From assembly GCF_011764485.1 (NCBI RefSeq), contig NZ_AP022848.1, positions 1,082,001-1,146,000 of the forward strand: DNA of 64,000 nt, in the 5' to 3' direction. Below, piece by piece: positions 28,177-36,532 of this stretch (position 1 is its first letter; each line of letters begins with the position of its first letter). The stretch comes from Bosea sp. ANAM02 (GTDB lineage Bacteria > Pseudomonadota > Alphaproteobacteria > Rhizobiales > Beijerinckiaceae). A model generated the notes under the pieces. That model worked only from the letters and a program-made list of their open reading frames with translations. It was not told the origin of the DNA and ran no database searches. The position numbers and the translations under genes were made by a program.

Positions 28177-29895
28177 ATGGTTCGCGTTCTCGTCTACCTC
28201 GCCGTCTTCGCCTGCCTCGCCTTCGGTGCCGTCTGGCTTGCCGACCGGCCCGGCGAGGTCTCCGTGCTCTGGCAAGGCTATCGGATCGAGACCAGCGTCG
28301 CGCTGGCCGCGATCGGCGTCGTCGCGCTGGCCTTTCTCATCCTGCTGGTCTGGGCGATCATTCGCTTCGTCTTCGGCCTGCCCTCGGCCTTCAGCCTGTC
28401 CTCGCGGGCGCGGCGGCGGGCACGGGGCTTCGAGGCCGTGTCGCGCGGCATGGTCGCGATCGGCGCGGGCGATCCCGTCGCGGCCGGGCGCTATACCGGC
28501 GAGGCGCGCCGCTTCGTGCCGGGCGAGCCGCTGACCCTGCTGCTGGAGGCGCAGACCGCGCAGTTGAGCGGCGACCGGGCGCAGGCGGAGGCCGCCTTCA
28601 AGGCGATGCTGGAGAAATCAGAGACGCGCGTGCTCGGCCTGCGCGGGCTCTTCGTCGAGGCCAAGCGACGCGGCGACGCCGCCGCGGCGCGCGCCTTTGC
28701 CGATGATGCCGTGCGCCGTTCGCCCTCCCTGGCATGGGCCAATGACGCCCTGCTCGATTTCCACACGCAGGCCGGCGACTGGCAGGCCGCCCGGACGGCG
28801 GTGGAGCGCCGCGCGGCGCTGAGGCTCGCCGACAAGGCAGAGGCGCGGCGCCAGCGCGCCGTACTGCTGGCGGCCGAGGCGTTGCAGGCGCGCGAGCATG
28901 AGCCCGAGAAGGCGCTCGCCGCTGCGCTCGAAGCGGTCAAGCTCGCGCCGGCCCTGACGCCGGCCGCCGCTCTTGCAGGCCGGATGCTTGCCGAGCGCGG
29001 CGATGTCCGCAAGGCGTCGAAGCTGCTGGAAGCAGCCTGGAGGGATGCGCCGCATCCAGATATCGCTGCCGCCTATCTCGATGCGCGACCGGGCGACAGC
29101 GCGCTCGATCGCCTCAACCGGGCGGTCACGCTGACGAAGCTGCGTCCCTCCGATCCGGAAAGCGTGCTGGCGCTGGCCGGTGCCGCGATCCAGGCCCGGG
29201 AGTTCCAGAAGGCCCGCGATGCGTTGAAACCGCTGCTTGCGGGCGGCGCTTCGGTGCGCGCCTGCCTGCTGATGGCCGAGCTCGAGGATGCGGAGCACGG
29301 CGCCGCCGGCCGCGTGCGCGAGTGGCTTGCGCGGGCGACACGGGCGCCGCGCGACGCCGCCTGGGTCGCGGACGGGCTGGTCTCGGATCATTGGATGCCG
29401 GTATCGCCGATCACCGGCCGGCTCGATGCCTTCGTCTGGACCGTGCCGCCGGCGACGCTCGGCAGCAAGGCGCAGGCCATCGACGACGTGCTGGCCGATC
29501 TCGACGACTCGACCAGGCTGATCGAGGTGCAGGCCGAAAGCGTCACGACGATCGAGCCGGAGGCGGTTGCGCCGCCGCCCCCGGCGCCTCCGCCAGCCGC
29601 GCCGAAGGAGGAGCCCAAGCCGGAACCGGCTGTGGCTGCTGCGCCATCGACTCCGGACGCAGAGTCGAAGCCGGCCGCCGAGCCGAAGCCGGTGGAAGCC
29701 GCAGCCGAGCCCGAGAAGCCCGCCGAGGCCAAGCCTGCCGATGTGAAACCCGCGGAGTCGAAGCCCGCGCCTGCCGCACGCGAGGCGGTGTCGCCCAAGC
29801 CGGTGATCTTTCCGGTCTCGCATGCGCCTGACGATCCGGGGCCGGAGGAACCGCCTCCGGAACCGAAGAAAGGCGGTTTCAGACTGTTCGGCTGA
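28177..29895 (+). CDS. hemY: HemY-type TPR membrane protein
   Basis: 572 residues. The HemY N-terminal domain has two membrane spans (LVYLAVFACLAFGAVWLADR and VALAAIGVVALAFLILLVWA), followed by FEAVSRGMVAIGAGDPVAAG and TPR-like helical repeats to about residue 420. The last 120 residues are a Pro/Ala/Glu/Lys-rich, apparently disordered tail (PPPAPPPAAPKEEPKPEP) ending KKGGFRLFG. It is not the protoporphyrinogen oxidase also called HemY; this proteobacterial HemY is linked to heme synthesis by operon context and has been related to membrane-complex assembly. ATG 28177 lies 18 bases after the hemD-mic60 stop, with GAGGAG upstream. Repeat A4 follows the stop. Confidence 0.9.
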   Translation: MVRVLVYLAVFACLAFGAVWLADRPGEVSVLWQGYRIETSVALAAIGVVALAFLILLVWAIIRFVFGLPSAFSLSSRARRRARGFEAVSRGMVAIGAGDPVAAGRYTGEARRFVPGEPLTLLLEAQTAQLSGDRAQAEAAFKAMLEKSETRVLGLRGLFVEAKRRGDAAAARAFADDAVRRSPSLAWANDALLDFHTQAGDWQAARTAVERRAALRLADKAEARRQRAVLLAAEALQAREHEPEKALAAALEAVKLAPALTPAAALAGRMLAERGDVRKASKLLEAAWRDAPHPDIAAAYLDARPGDSALDRLNRAVTLTKLRPSDPESVLALAGAAIQAREFQKARDALKPLLAGGASVRACLLMAELEDAEHGAAGRVREWLARATRAPRDAAWVADGLVSDHWMPVSPITGRLDAFVWTVPPATLGSKAQAIDDVLADLDDSTRLIEVQAESVTTIEPEAVAPPPPAPPPAAPKEEPKPEPAVAAAPSTPDAESKPAAEPKPVEAAAEPEKPAEAKPADVKPAESKPAPAAREAVSPKPVIFPVSHAPDDPGPEEPPPEPKKGGFRLFG

Positions 29896-29922
29896 GCTCC
29901 TTCGCTATTTGTTGCTCCGCAG

Positions 29923-30032
29923 GTCATCCCGGGCGACCGTAGGGAGACCCGGGATCCATTCCGGAGCGCTTCCAATGGAGGTTCCGGAATGGATCCCGGA
30001 TCGTTGCCGCTTCGCGGCTTGTCCGGGATGAC
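29923..30032. repeat. Palindromic intergenic repeat, family A copy 4
   Basis: Starts GTCATCCCGGGCGACCGTAG and ends CTTGTCCGGGATGAC; inner GGATCCATTCCGGA and TCCGGAATGGATCC form a second stem. The best-preserved family A copy. Confidence 0.85.
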
Positions 30033-30099
30033 GGCGAGGTTTGGTTCTTTGCTGCGGAAAAGGCGTGCGGCCGGCGGCCATGCGCCTTATAGCGGCGCG

Positions 30100-31128
30100 A
30101 TGACATCCATTCTCGACCCGAACGCCGCCGTCACCCTGACGGTCGGCCCCGAGCAGGCCGGCCAGCGCCTCGACAAGGCGCTTACGCTCCTCGCCGGCGA
30201 GATTTCGCGGGCGCGGCTGCAACAGGTCATCAAGGAAGGCGGGGTCAGCCTGAACGGCGCCGTCTTCAGCGACGGCAGCCGCAAGGTGGTGGAGGGCGAC
30301 ACGATCGCGCTCGTGATGCCGGCGGCGAAGCCGGCCGATCCTGTGGGGCAGGATATCCCGCTCGACGTCGTCTACGAGGACGAGCACCTGATCGTCATCG
30401 ACAAGCCGGCGGGGCTTGTCGTCCATCCGGCCGGGGGGCATGAGGACGGCACGCTGGTCAATGCATTGATCGCCCATTGCGGCGAGAGCCTGTCCGGCAT
30501 CGGCGGCGTCCGGCGACCCGGCATCGTGCATCGGCTCGACAAGGATACCAGCGGTCTGCTCGTCGTCGCCAAGAACGACCGGGCACATCAGAAGCTCGCC
30601 AGGCAGTTCGCCGACCATGGCCGCACAGGGCCGCTCCAGCGCGCCTATCTCGCCATTGCCTGGGGTGTGCCGCGCCTGCGCGAGGGCACGATCGACGCGC
30701 CGATCGAGCGCTCGACCCGCAACCGCGAGAAGATGACCGTGGTGAAGGAAGGGCGCGGGCGCGAGGCGATCACCCATATCGAGCTGCTCGAACGCTATCC
30801 GCCGCTGCTGAAGGGGCTGGACGAAACCGAGCCTCTGGCAAGCCTGATCGAGTGCCGGCTGGAGACCGGGCGCACGCACCAGATCCGCGTGCATATGAGC
30901 CATATCGGCCACCCTCTGCTGGGCGACCAGCTCTACGGTTCCGGCTTCGCCACCAAGGCGGTGCGATTGCCCGCCGATGCCCAAGCCGCGCTGGCCACGT
31001 TGGGCCGCCAGGCCCTGCACGCGGCGATCCTCGGATTCGAGCATCCGGCCAGCGGCGAAGAGATGCTGTTCGAGTCCGAGCCGCCCGAGGACTTTGCGAA
31101 TCTGCAAGCAGCGCTCGCGCGGCTGTGA
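30100..31128 (+). CDS. RluA/RluD-family 23S rRNA pseudouridine synthase
   Basis: 342 residues. An N-terminal S4 RNA-binding domain (about 18-80; GQRLDKALTLLAGEISRARL) precedes the catalytic domain. The signature is GIVHRLDKDTSGLLVVAKND with the nucleophilic Asp (second Asp of HRLDKD), plus DEHLIVIDKPAGLVVHPAGG upstream and LETGRTHQIRVHMSHIGHPL downstream. It converts uridines to pseudouridine in large-subunit rRNA; by size and S4 domain it is RluD-like. ATG 30100 is chosen as the S4 domain begins soon after; the upstream in-frame stretch runs through repeat A4. rpoH follows 218 bases on. Confidence 0.94.
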   Translation: MTSILDPNAAVTLTVGPEQAGQRLDKALTLLAGEISRARLQQVIKEGGVSLNGAVFSDGSRKVVEGDTIALVMPAAKPADPVGQDIPLDVVYEDEHLIVIDKPAGLVVHPAGGHEDGTLVNALIAHCGESLSGIGGVRRPGIVHRLDKDTSGLLVVAKNDRAHQKLARQFADHGRTGPLQRAYLAIAWGVPRLREGTIDAPIERSTRNREKMTVVKEGRGREAITHIELLERYPPLLKGLDETEPLASLIECRLETGRTHQIRVHMSHIGHPLLGDQLYGSGFATKAVRLPADAQAALATLGRQALHAAILGFEHPASGEEMLFESEPPEDFANLQAALARL

Positions 31129-31346
31129 CCGAACCGGGCGGTTTTGCCACCTTTCCGCCAGAGTGAGTTCGCATATACTGGGGTTGTTCGGATGCGGATG
31201 GCCAAGGGGGCGCCGCAAGCGGGCATTCCAACCGAACCGATGCCAGGTTCCCGCGTTGGACTGCTTTGCCGAGTCCGAAGCCTGCGCGAAGGTTGATCGC
31301 GCGGAGGGCCTGCCGCCAAGCGGGGGCCTCGATGAGGAGAACGAGC

Positions 31347-32243
31347 ATGGCGAGTGCTTCGCTGCCCGTCCTGTCCGCCGAAGGCGGGCTGTCACGTTAT
31401 CTCGATGAAATCCGCAAGTTCCCGATGCTGGAACCGAGCGAGGAATACATGCTGGCCAAGCGCTGGCGGGAGCATGGCGACCGCGATGCGGCGCATAAGC
31501 TCGTCACCTCGCATCTGCGCCTCGTCGCCAAGATCGCCATGGGCTATCGCGGCTACGGCCTGCCGATCGGCGAGGTGGTGTCGGAAGGCAATGTCGGCCT
31601 GATGCAGGCGGTGAAGCGCTTCGAGCCCGAGAAGGGCTTCCGCCTCGCCACCTATGCGATGTGGTGGATCAAGGCCTCGATCCAGGAATACATCCTGCGC
31701 TCGTGGTCGCTGGTGAAGATGGGCACCACGGCCAACCAGAAGAAGCTGTTCTTCAACCTGCGCAAGGCCAAGAGCAAGATCTCGGCGCTGGGCGAGGGCG
31801 ATCTTCGCCCCGACCAGGTTAAGCAGATCGCGACCAAGCTCGGCGTCAACGAGCAGGACGTGGTCGACATGAATCGCCGCCTCGGCGGTGACGCATCGCT
31901 CAACACGCCGCTGCGCGAAGATGGCGAAGGTGAGTGGCAGGACTGGCTGGTCGACGATTCGGAAAGCCAGGAGCGCCGCCTCGCCGATTCCGAGGAGGCG
32001 GATAACCGCCATTCGGCGCTGCGCGAGGCGCTGGAGGTGCTGAACCCGCGCGAGCGCCGCATCTTCGAGGCGCGTCGCCTGGCCGAGGACCCGATCACGC
32101 TGGAACAGCTCTCTGAGGAGTTCGGCGTCTCGCGCGAGCGCGTCCGTCAGATCGAGGTTCGCGCCTTCGAGAAGGTGCAGGAGGCCGTGAAGAAGGCGAT
32201 CACCCGCATCGAGGCGCCACGCGCGGCGCTCCCGGCCGCCTGA
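31347..32243 (+). CDS. rpoH: RNA polymerase sigma factor RpoH (sigma-32)
   Basis: 298 residues, typical. It directs RNA polymerase to heat-shock promoters. Region 2 has RLVAKIAMGYRGYGLPIGEV and GFRLATYAMWWIKASIQEYI; the RpoH box QKKLFFNLRKAK (about 130-141), unique to sigma-32 and used by chaperone and protease control, is intact. Region 4 has the HTH LEQLSEEFGVSRERVRQIEV. ATG 31347 has GAGGAGA upstream. The 218-base leader after the pseudouridine synthase is long enough for a thermosensor-like structure, but I cannot demonstrate one. A strong terminator follows. Confidence 0.97.
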   Translation: MASASLPVLSAEGGLSRYLDEIRKFPMLEPSEEYMLAKRWREHGDRDAAHKLVTSHLRLVAKIAMGYRGYGLPIGEVVSEGNVGLMQAVKRFEPEKGFRLATYAMWWIKASIQEYILRSWSLVKMGTTANQKKLFFNLRKAKSKISALGEGDLRPDQVKQIATKLGVNEQDVVDMNRRLGGDASLNTPLREDGEGEWQDWLVDDSESQERRLADSEEADNRHSALREALEVLNPRERRIFEARRLAEDPITLEQLSEEFGVSRERVRQIEVRAFEKVQEAVKKAITRIEAPRAALPAA

Positions 32244-32267
32244 CGGTTTCGGATTTCGACCCATTTC

Positions 32268-32296
32268 AAGGGGCGCCGTGAGGCGCCCCTTTTTTC
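32268..32296 (+). terminator. Rho-independent terminator of rpoH
   Basis: AGGGGCGCC-GTGA-GGCGCCCCT followed by TTTTT, 25 bases after the rpoH stop. It ends rpoH transcription before the repeat at 32326. Confidence 0.9.
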
Positions 32297-32325
32297 ATGC
32301 GCTGGCCATGACGAAAAGGCGCGGG

Positions 32326-32472
32326 CAACCCTCTCCCGGAGGGAGAGGGCAGGGTGAGGGGTAGGCCGTTGGACGTTATAGCCGCGACCTGACCGCTGCT
32401 GCGGTGAGGACATAGCGAGCTGGTCCAAGGGCCTACACCTCACCCCTACCCCTCTCCTTACAGGAGAGGGGT
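32326..32472. repeat. Composite inverted repeat, family E
   Basis: Left arm CCCTCTCCCGGAGGGAGAGG then GCAGGGTGAGGGG; right arm CCTCACCCCTACCCCTCTCC then TTACAGGAGAGGGG. The outer arms are complementary, and each contains its own small stem. GC-rich elements of this kind are widespread in proteobacterial genomes. Only one copy is in this window. Confidence 0.75.
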
Positions 32473-32516
32473 TCCCCGCGTATTATTTCCCGCCGCCTTC
32501 GCTGAGGGCCGATGCC

Positions 32517-33557
32517 TTAGTACAGCGGCAGCAGCGGCTGGAGCGGCAGGCGGAAGGGGCCGATGAAGACCCGGCCCTCGCGCAGCGAGACCGGCGGCAG
32601 CGTCGTCAAACCGGGAGCCGTGCTGGCATTGTTGCCGCGTCCGCCCAGAAAGCCGCCGAGGCCGCCGAGCAGGTTACCGATGCGCAGGCCGCCGATCTGC
32701 TCGATGCCGGCCGCGGCGAGCTGGAGATCGCCGGCGACGCGGTGCAGCGGGTCGAGCGCCAACTGGCCGCTGCCGTCGACGCGGGCCTTGCCCTTGGTCG
32801 AGATGAGGCTGGTCAGCTCGAAGCCGCCATTGGCGGCGCGCCAGCCTTCGAGAGCGTCGGGGTTGAAGCCCTTGCGGAAGTTCTCGGCCTGGGTGAGCGT
32901 CGCCTGGAGGTCGATCTCGCCGGTCTCCGTATTCCCGAGCAGGGCATCGATCGGAGGCAGGATCGTACCCTTGGCGGAGATGGCGATGTCGACGGCCTGA
33001 TCGGTGGCGGGGCGCGTCGGGTTGCGGCGCAGGTAGGTTTCGAGGCTGGCGGCGCCCCAGGTCTCGGTGGCGAGGCCGGGCGTTGTCAGCACGCCGCGGG
33101 GCTCGCTGGCGACGAGGGCGAAACGTTCCGGGCTGCGCCAGGCAAAGCTGGCATCGAGATTCTTCCAGGTCAGGTCGAGCACGCGGCCTTCGGGCAAGGT
33201 GACCTTTGCCGGGCTCGACGCTTCGAGAATGACGAGACCGGGCGAATAGACCTGCCCGACCACGACGGCCGGGCCCGTCTGGACGCGCACCGCATCGCCC
33301 CAGCGGGTCGAGGTCAGGGTGAGCGCGCTGCAGCGCAGTTCGATGCGGAAGGGGAAGCCGCCGATGCTGCGGTCGGTGCAGGTCCAGGTGCGGCCGCGCT
33401 CGACCTCCCGGGCCAGTGCGACATCGATTTCGGTCGCGATGCGGCCACGGGCGTAGAACCAGAAGGCGGACCAGCCGGCTGCGAGGACGACCAGCAGCAT
33501 GAAGGGGCCGTAGAGCCAGAAGCGGCTGCGGCGGCGCGTCGGAAGGGGATCGGTCAT
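32517..33557 (-). CDS. DUF2125 domain-containing protein
   Basis: 346 residues. A basic N-terminus (MTDPLPTRRRSRFW) and one membrane span (GPFMLLVVLAAGWSAFWFYA) anchor it, leaving a large periplasmic DUF2125 domain. Matching stretches are SIGGFPFRIELRCSALTLTS, a Cys pair (WTCTDRS and LRCSA), and a glycine-rich stretch near the end (LLGGLGGFLGGRG). DUF2125 proteins are Alphaproteobacteria-specific; some resemble AsmA-like lipid-handling beta-structures, so an envelope role is plausible but not shown. It is divergent from chaC, with an unusual hairpin between them. Confidence 0.88.
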   Translation of the reverse strand: MTDPLPTRRRSRFWLYGPFMLLVVLAAGWSAFWFYARGRIATEIDVALAREVERGRTWTCTDRSIGGFPFRIELRCSALTLTSTRWGDAVRVQTGPAVVVGQVYSPGLVILEASSPAKVTLPEGRVLDLTWKNLDASFAWRSPERFALVASEPRGVLTTPGLATETWGAASLETYLRRNPTRPATDQAVDIAISAKGTILPPIDALLGNTETGEIDLQATLTQAENFRKGFNPDALEGWRAANGGFELTSLISTKGKARVDGSGQLALDPLHRVAGDLQLAAAGIEQIGGLRIGNLLGGLGGFLGGRGNNASTAPGLTTLPPVSLREGRVFIGPFRLPLQPLLPLY

Positions 33558-33654
33558 GCGGCAGGCATTCCTTGCGCGGAGGCGGGCGGATCGTTAGATC
33601 GCCCGGACTGCTTTCGCGAGCGGTCTATCTCGTTGTGGTGGCACCGGATTTGCT

Positions 33655-33677
33655 CGAAAAGCGGGTACCGCTTTTCG
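33655..33677. repeat. Perfect 10-base hairpin CGAAAAGCGG-GTA-CCGCTTTTCG
   Basis: It lies between the divergent DUF2125 and chaC starts, 50 bases before chaC. It may be an operator or one of the short intergenic hairpins that recur in Rhizobiales. No second copy was noticed in this window. Confidence 0.6.
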
Positions 33678-33726
33678 GCCTGATGCTCAAGCAAGCAGGC
33701 CGGCGCGGCCAAATTATGGGACGAGG

Positions 33727-34296
33727 ATGACGACGGAATTCGGCGCGACGGATCTCTGGGTCTTCGGCTACGGCTCGCTGATCTGGCGGCCGGGCTTCGC
33801 CTTCGCGGAAAGCGTGCAGGCTCGCCTCCACGGCTATCACCGCTCGCTCTGCGTATTCTCGCATGTGCATCGCGGCACGCCGGAGCGGCCGGGGCTGGTG
33901 CTGGGGCTCGATCGCGGCGGGGTCTGCCGCGGCCTCGCCTTCCGCGTCGCAGCCGGGCAGGCGCAGGAGACGGTCGATTATCTGCGGGCTCGGGAGCAGG
34001 CGACGGCGGTCTATCTCGAGCGCCATGTCGCGCTGAAGCTGGAGGACGGCCGGCAGGTGCGCGGACTCGTCTACGTCGCCGACCGCAAGCATCTGCAATA
34101 TGCCGGCAAGCTGCCAGCGGAGCAGTTGCTCAAGCTTGTCCGCGAGGGCAGGGGGCAGTCCGGCGAGAACCCGGATTATGTGCTGCAGACGCATGAGCAT
34201 CTGCGCAAGATGGGCATCTTCGATCCCGTGCTGGCGAACCTCGCGCAGCAACTGGCGCCAGGGCTCGGGGCGCCTCATCCGCCGCTGGCCGGTTGA
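33727..34296 (+). CDS. chaC: ChaC-type gamma-glutamylcyclotransferase
   Basis: 189 residues. The GGCT fold is shown by DLWVFGYGSLIWRPGFAFAE (substrate-binding YGSL) and by AGQAQETVDYLRAREQATAV with the catalytic Glu in the LRARE context. ChaC enzymes split glutathione to 5-oxoproline and Cys-Gly in the cytosol. RSLCVFSHVHRGTPERPGLV and GLVYVADRKHLQYAG are typical. It ends one base before the stop of the convergent SOS-boxed gene, so the two transcripts overlap at their 3' ends. Cysteine dioxygenase lies 7 kb away; no direct link. Confidence 0.94.
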   Translation: MTTEFGATDLWVFGYGSLIWRPGFAFAESVQARLHGYHRSLCVFSHVHRGTPERPGLVLGLDRGGVCRGLAFRVAAGQAQETVDYLRAREQATAVYLERHVALKLEDGRQVRGLVYVADRKHLQYAGKLPAEQLLKLVREGRGQSGENPDYVLQTHEHLRKMGIFDPVLANLAQQLAPGLGAPHPPLAG

Positions 34297-34695
34297 TCAG
34301 CCTTCCGGGTTCGCTTCCGGCATCAGGTCGAGCAGGGCGGCGCGGCGGCTCATGCCGTCCTCGGCCAGGAGATGGACATGGATCTCGCTGGCGCCGGCGG
34401 CCATGACCGCGCGCTGCCAGCGGCCGAGCGCGGCCTCGATGCCGAAGGGGCCGGAATCGCGGGCTGCGATGACGCGCCGGTCTGCGGAGATCGCGAGCAG
34501 CACCGCATCGGTGAAGCTCAGGGCATGCGTGTCGTCGACCGAGAAGACCGAGGCGACATAGCGCCGGCCGGAACGGCCGCGCCAGGCGGTGAAGCGGCGT
34601 TCGCTGAGCGGGGCCGTGCTGCGCAACGGCATTTCGCGGGCGGCCGGCGCCTCGTCGAAGAGATCGGGGGTATAGCGATAGGCGAGAGCGGCCAT
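34297..34695 (-). CDS. Putative SOS-regulated hypothetical protein
   Basis: 132 residues beginning MAALAYRYTPDLFDEAPAAR. The body is basic then mixed: FTAWRGRSGRRYVASVFSVD, ALSFTDAVLLAISADRRVIA, GRWQRAVMAAGASEIHVHLL. There are no cysteines, signal or membrane segment. I do not recognise a characterised family; hypothetical proteins of this look occur in Rhizobiales. ATG 34695 follows AGGAGG with a seven-base spacer. A consensus alphaproteobacterial LexA box lies 21 bases before the start codon, on the promoter, so it should be induced by DNA damage. It is transcribed away from plsC and convergent with chaC. Confidence 0.75.
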   Translation of the reverse strand: MAALAYRYTPDLFDEAPAAREMPLRSTAPLSERRFTAWRGRSGRRYVASVFSVDDTHALSFTDAVLLAISADRRVIAARDSGPFGIEAALGRWQRAVMAAGASEIHVHLLAEDGMSRRAALLDLMPEANPEG

Positions 34696-34715
34696 ATCCG
34701 TTCCTCCTGTGATAG

Positions 34716-34730
34716 GAACAAAATGTGAAC
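34716..34730 (-). promoter_or_regulatory. LexA (SOS) box
   Basis: GAAC-AAAATGT-GAAC on the plus strand, i.e. GTTC-ACATTTT-GTTC in the direction of the gene at 34297-34695. This matches the direct-repeat GTTC-N7-GTTC consensus of alphaproteobacterial LexA exactly. An extra palindrome GTTCCT-N8-AGGAAC (34700-34719) overlaps its edge. Confidence 0.8.
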
Positions 34731-34800
34731 GATATGGGGATAAGTCAAGCGCTGCCACCGGTGAAATCGCGCGCCGCGCGGTCGCTGCTGTCAGGGCCTG

Positions 34801-35562
34801 TCAGGAGCCGGCGAGCGGGTCCATCCCACGCGCGGCGAGTTCCGCGCGGCCCTGCGCCAGGAGCCGATCGCTCGCTGTCTCTATCCGCTCCTGGAGCTGG
34901 TGCTGGAACGAGACCTTGTCGAGGCCCGGCTCGATCGCCGGCAGGATCTCGATGCGGACCGTTCCGGGGCGGCGCAGGAACTTGCGGCGCGGCCAGTAGA
35001 GGCCGGTGTTCAGGGCGACGGGAACGCAGGGCACGCCGAGCTCGGCATAGAGATGGGCGACGCCGAACTTGTAGGCCGGCGGGGTGCCGGGTGCGCGGCG
35101 GGTGCCCTCCGGGAAGATCAGGAGCTGGCGGCCGTTCTGGCCGAGCTCGATCTTGGCGCGCCGCGTCACGTCGGAGAGGGCGCGGGCGCGGGCGCCGCGA
35201 TTGACCGGAATCATCCGCAGCTTGGTCAGGGCCCAGCCGAAGACAGGGATCCAGGTCAGCTCGCGCTTGAGGATGCAGACCGGGTTCCGGAAGATCGTGA
35301 CCAGAGCGAAGGTTTCCAGGAAGGACTGATGCTTGGCGCCGACCATCAGGCCGCCCTGCGGGATGTTCTCGATGCCGGTGATCTCGCAGCGGATGCCGGC
35401 GACGACGCGCATCAGCCAGAGCGAGGAGCGCGACCAGGCGACCGCGACCGCCAGCAGCGCCTGCCTGGGCAGGAGGAGCGCAGGCAGGACCGCGAAGATC
35501 AGCCAGAGGACGAGATTGGCATAGAACAGGACATTGAAGGCGAGGGAGCGCAGGACGAGCAT
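34801..35562 (-). CDS. plsC: 1-acyl-sn-glycerol-3-phosphate acyltransferase
   Basis: 253 residues. It acylates lysophosphatidate at position 2 on the inner membrane to give phosphatidate. An N-terminal hydrophobic region (YANLVLWLIFAVLPALLLPR and LLAVAVAW) anchors it. Motif I is GAKHQSFLETF, with Glu where HX4D normally has Asp; HX4E is seen in a proteobacterial subgroup. Motif III is LLIFPEGTRRAPG; motif IV is VPCVPVALNTG. ATG 35562 is used; an in-frame TTG lies nine bases upstream and neither has a clear ribosome site. It is in a leftward run with DUF218 and ftsEX, a Rhizobiales-like arrangement. Confidence 0.93.
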   Translation of the reverse strand: MLVLRSLAFNVLFYANLVLWLIFAVLPALLLPRQALLAVAVAWSRSSLWLMRVVAGIRCEITGIENIPQGGLMVGAKHQSFLETFALVTIFRNPVCILKRELTWIPVFGWALTKLRMIPVNRGARARALSDVTRRAKIELGQNGRQLLIFPEGTRRAPGTPPAYKFGVAHLYAELGVPCVPVALNTGLYWPRRKFLRRPGTVRIEILPAIEPGLDKVSFQHQLQERIETASDRLLAQGRAELAARGMDPLAGS

Positions 35563-35619
35563 GCTGCGCAATGAGCCCGAGACGCCGCGCCGGTCAAGCG
35601 CCGTGGCGTCGTTTCTGCA

Positions 35620-36426
35620 TCAACCCTCGTGGCGATGCTGGCCGAGAAGGCGCGTGCGCTTCTCGGCGGCCGGGCCGAGCGAATCGGCGGGTTTCGGCGA
35701 AATCGGCTTGCGGCCGCCGATGATCACCGAGAGGCGCGAGGTCTCGGGATCGCTTTCGACGAGGCTGCGCAGGCGCGCGACGAGATATTTCGCATATTCC
35801 GGCGCGAGGATCCTGATCACCGACCAGCGGTTCCACCAGCCGGCCGTGTCGATATGGTCGGTCACGACAGGGTGGGCGACGAGCTGGACGCCCGGCATCG
35901 CATGGGCGAACTCGGCGAGCGTGCGCGGCATGTGGTAGTTCGAGGTCACCACGAGCAATGAGCGGAAGCCGTGGCGGCGAACCCAGCGCCGGGCTTCGAT
36001 GGCGTTGCCGATGGTGTTGCGGGCGCGATAGTCGAGATCGACGCAGCAGGCGAGCAGATTGCGCGCGGCGGGGTTCAGCTTGGCGAGTTCCTCGCGGCCG
36101 GTCTTCTCGTTGACGCCGCTGATCAGGAGCCGCTCTCCACGCTCGGCCCCGAGCAGGCCGATGGCATCGCCGACACGCTGAGCGCCACCGGTGACGACGA
36201 CGATCGCATCGGTGCGCGGGGTGTTCGCCGGCTCGCGCGCATCGATCATGCCGACGAAGCGGATATAGCCGGTGCCCAGAAGCAGCAGCCCGATGCCGGC
36301 GAGGGCGGCGGTCGCCACCCCGAGGATGCGACGCAACGAAAGCGGACGGGCGGGCTTGCCGCTCCGGGACACCGAATCGGAACGCGCCATCGTGAGATGG
36401 TCGTCTGTGCTGCCGATCATGGCCAT
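35620..36426 (-). CDS. YdcF/ElyC family (DUF218) membrane protein
   Basis: 268 residues. One N-terminal membrane span (ATAALAGIGLLLLGTGYIRF) precedes a periplasmic DUF218 domain: DAIVVVTGGAQRVGDAIGLL, LLISGVNEKTGREELAKLNP, LDYRARNTIGNAIEARRWVR and LLVVTSNYHMPRTLAEFAHA. DUF218 proteins (ElyC, SanA, YdcF) affect envelope and peptidoglycan precursor handling. It lies between ftsX and plsC on the same strand, in keeping with an envelope role. The C-terminal 30 residues are Pro/Arg-rich. ATG 36426 lacks a strong ribosome site; ATG 36420 follows it in frame. Confidence 0.9.
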   Translation of the reverse strand: MAMIGSTDDHLTMARSDSVSRSGKPARPLSLRRILGVATAALAGIGLLLLGTGYIRFVGMIDAREPANTPRTDAIVVVTGGAQRVGDAIGLLGAERGERLLISGVNEKTGREELAKLNPAARNLLACCVDLDYRARNTIGNAIEARRWVRRHGFRSLLVVTSNYHMPRTLAEFAHAMPGVQLVAHPVVTDHIDTAGWWNRWSVIRILAPEYAKYLVARLRSLVESDPETSRLSVIIGGRKPISPKPADSLGPAAEKRTRLLGQHRHEG

Positions 36427-36532
36427 GACGCTGCCGTCCTAGCGCGCCAATCGGGCATAACGGCGGCAGGCCGGCGTCCGGCTTTGCCGCAAGCGTTAAG
36501 GTTTGGTTGACGTCGCCCGGCCGCGAGAGGGC

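Noticed and set aside
34801..35562. plsC with Glu instead of Asp in the HX4D motif as a broken enzyme
   Set aside because: HX4E with KHQSxxET is a recurring form in proteobacterial acyltransferases, so it is not evidence of inactivity.
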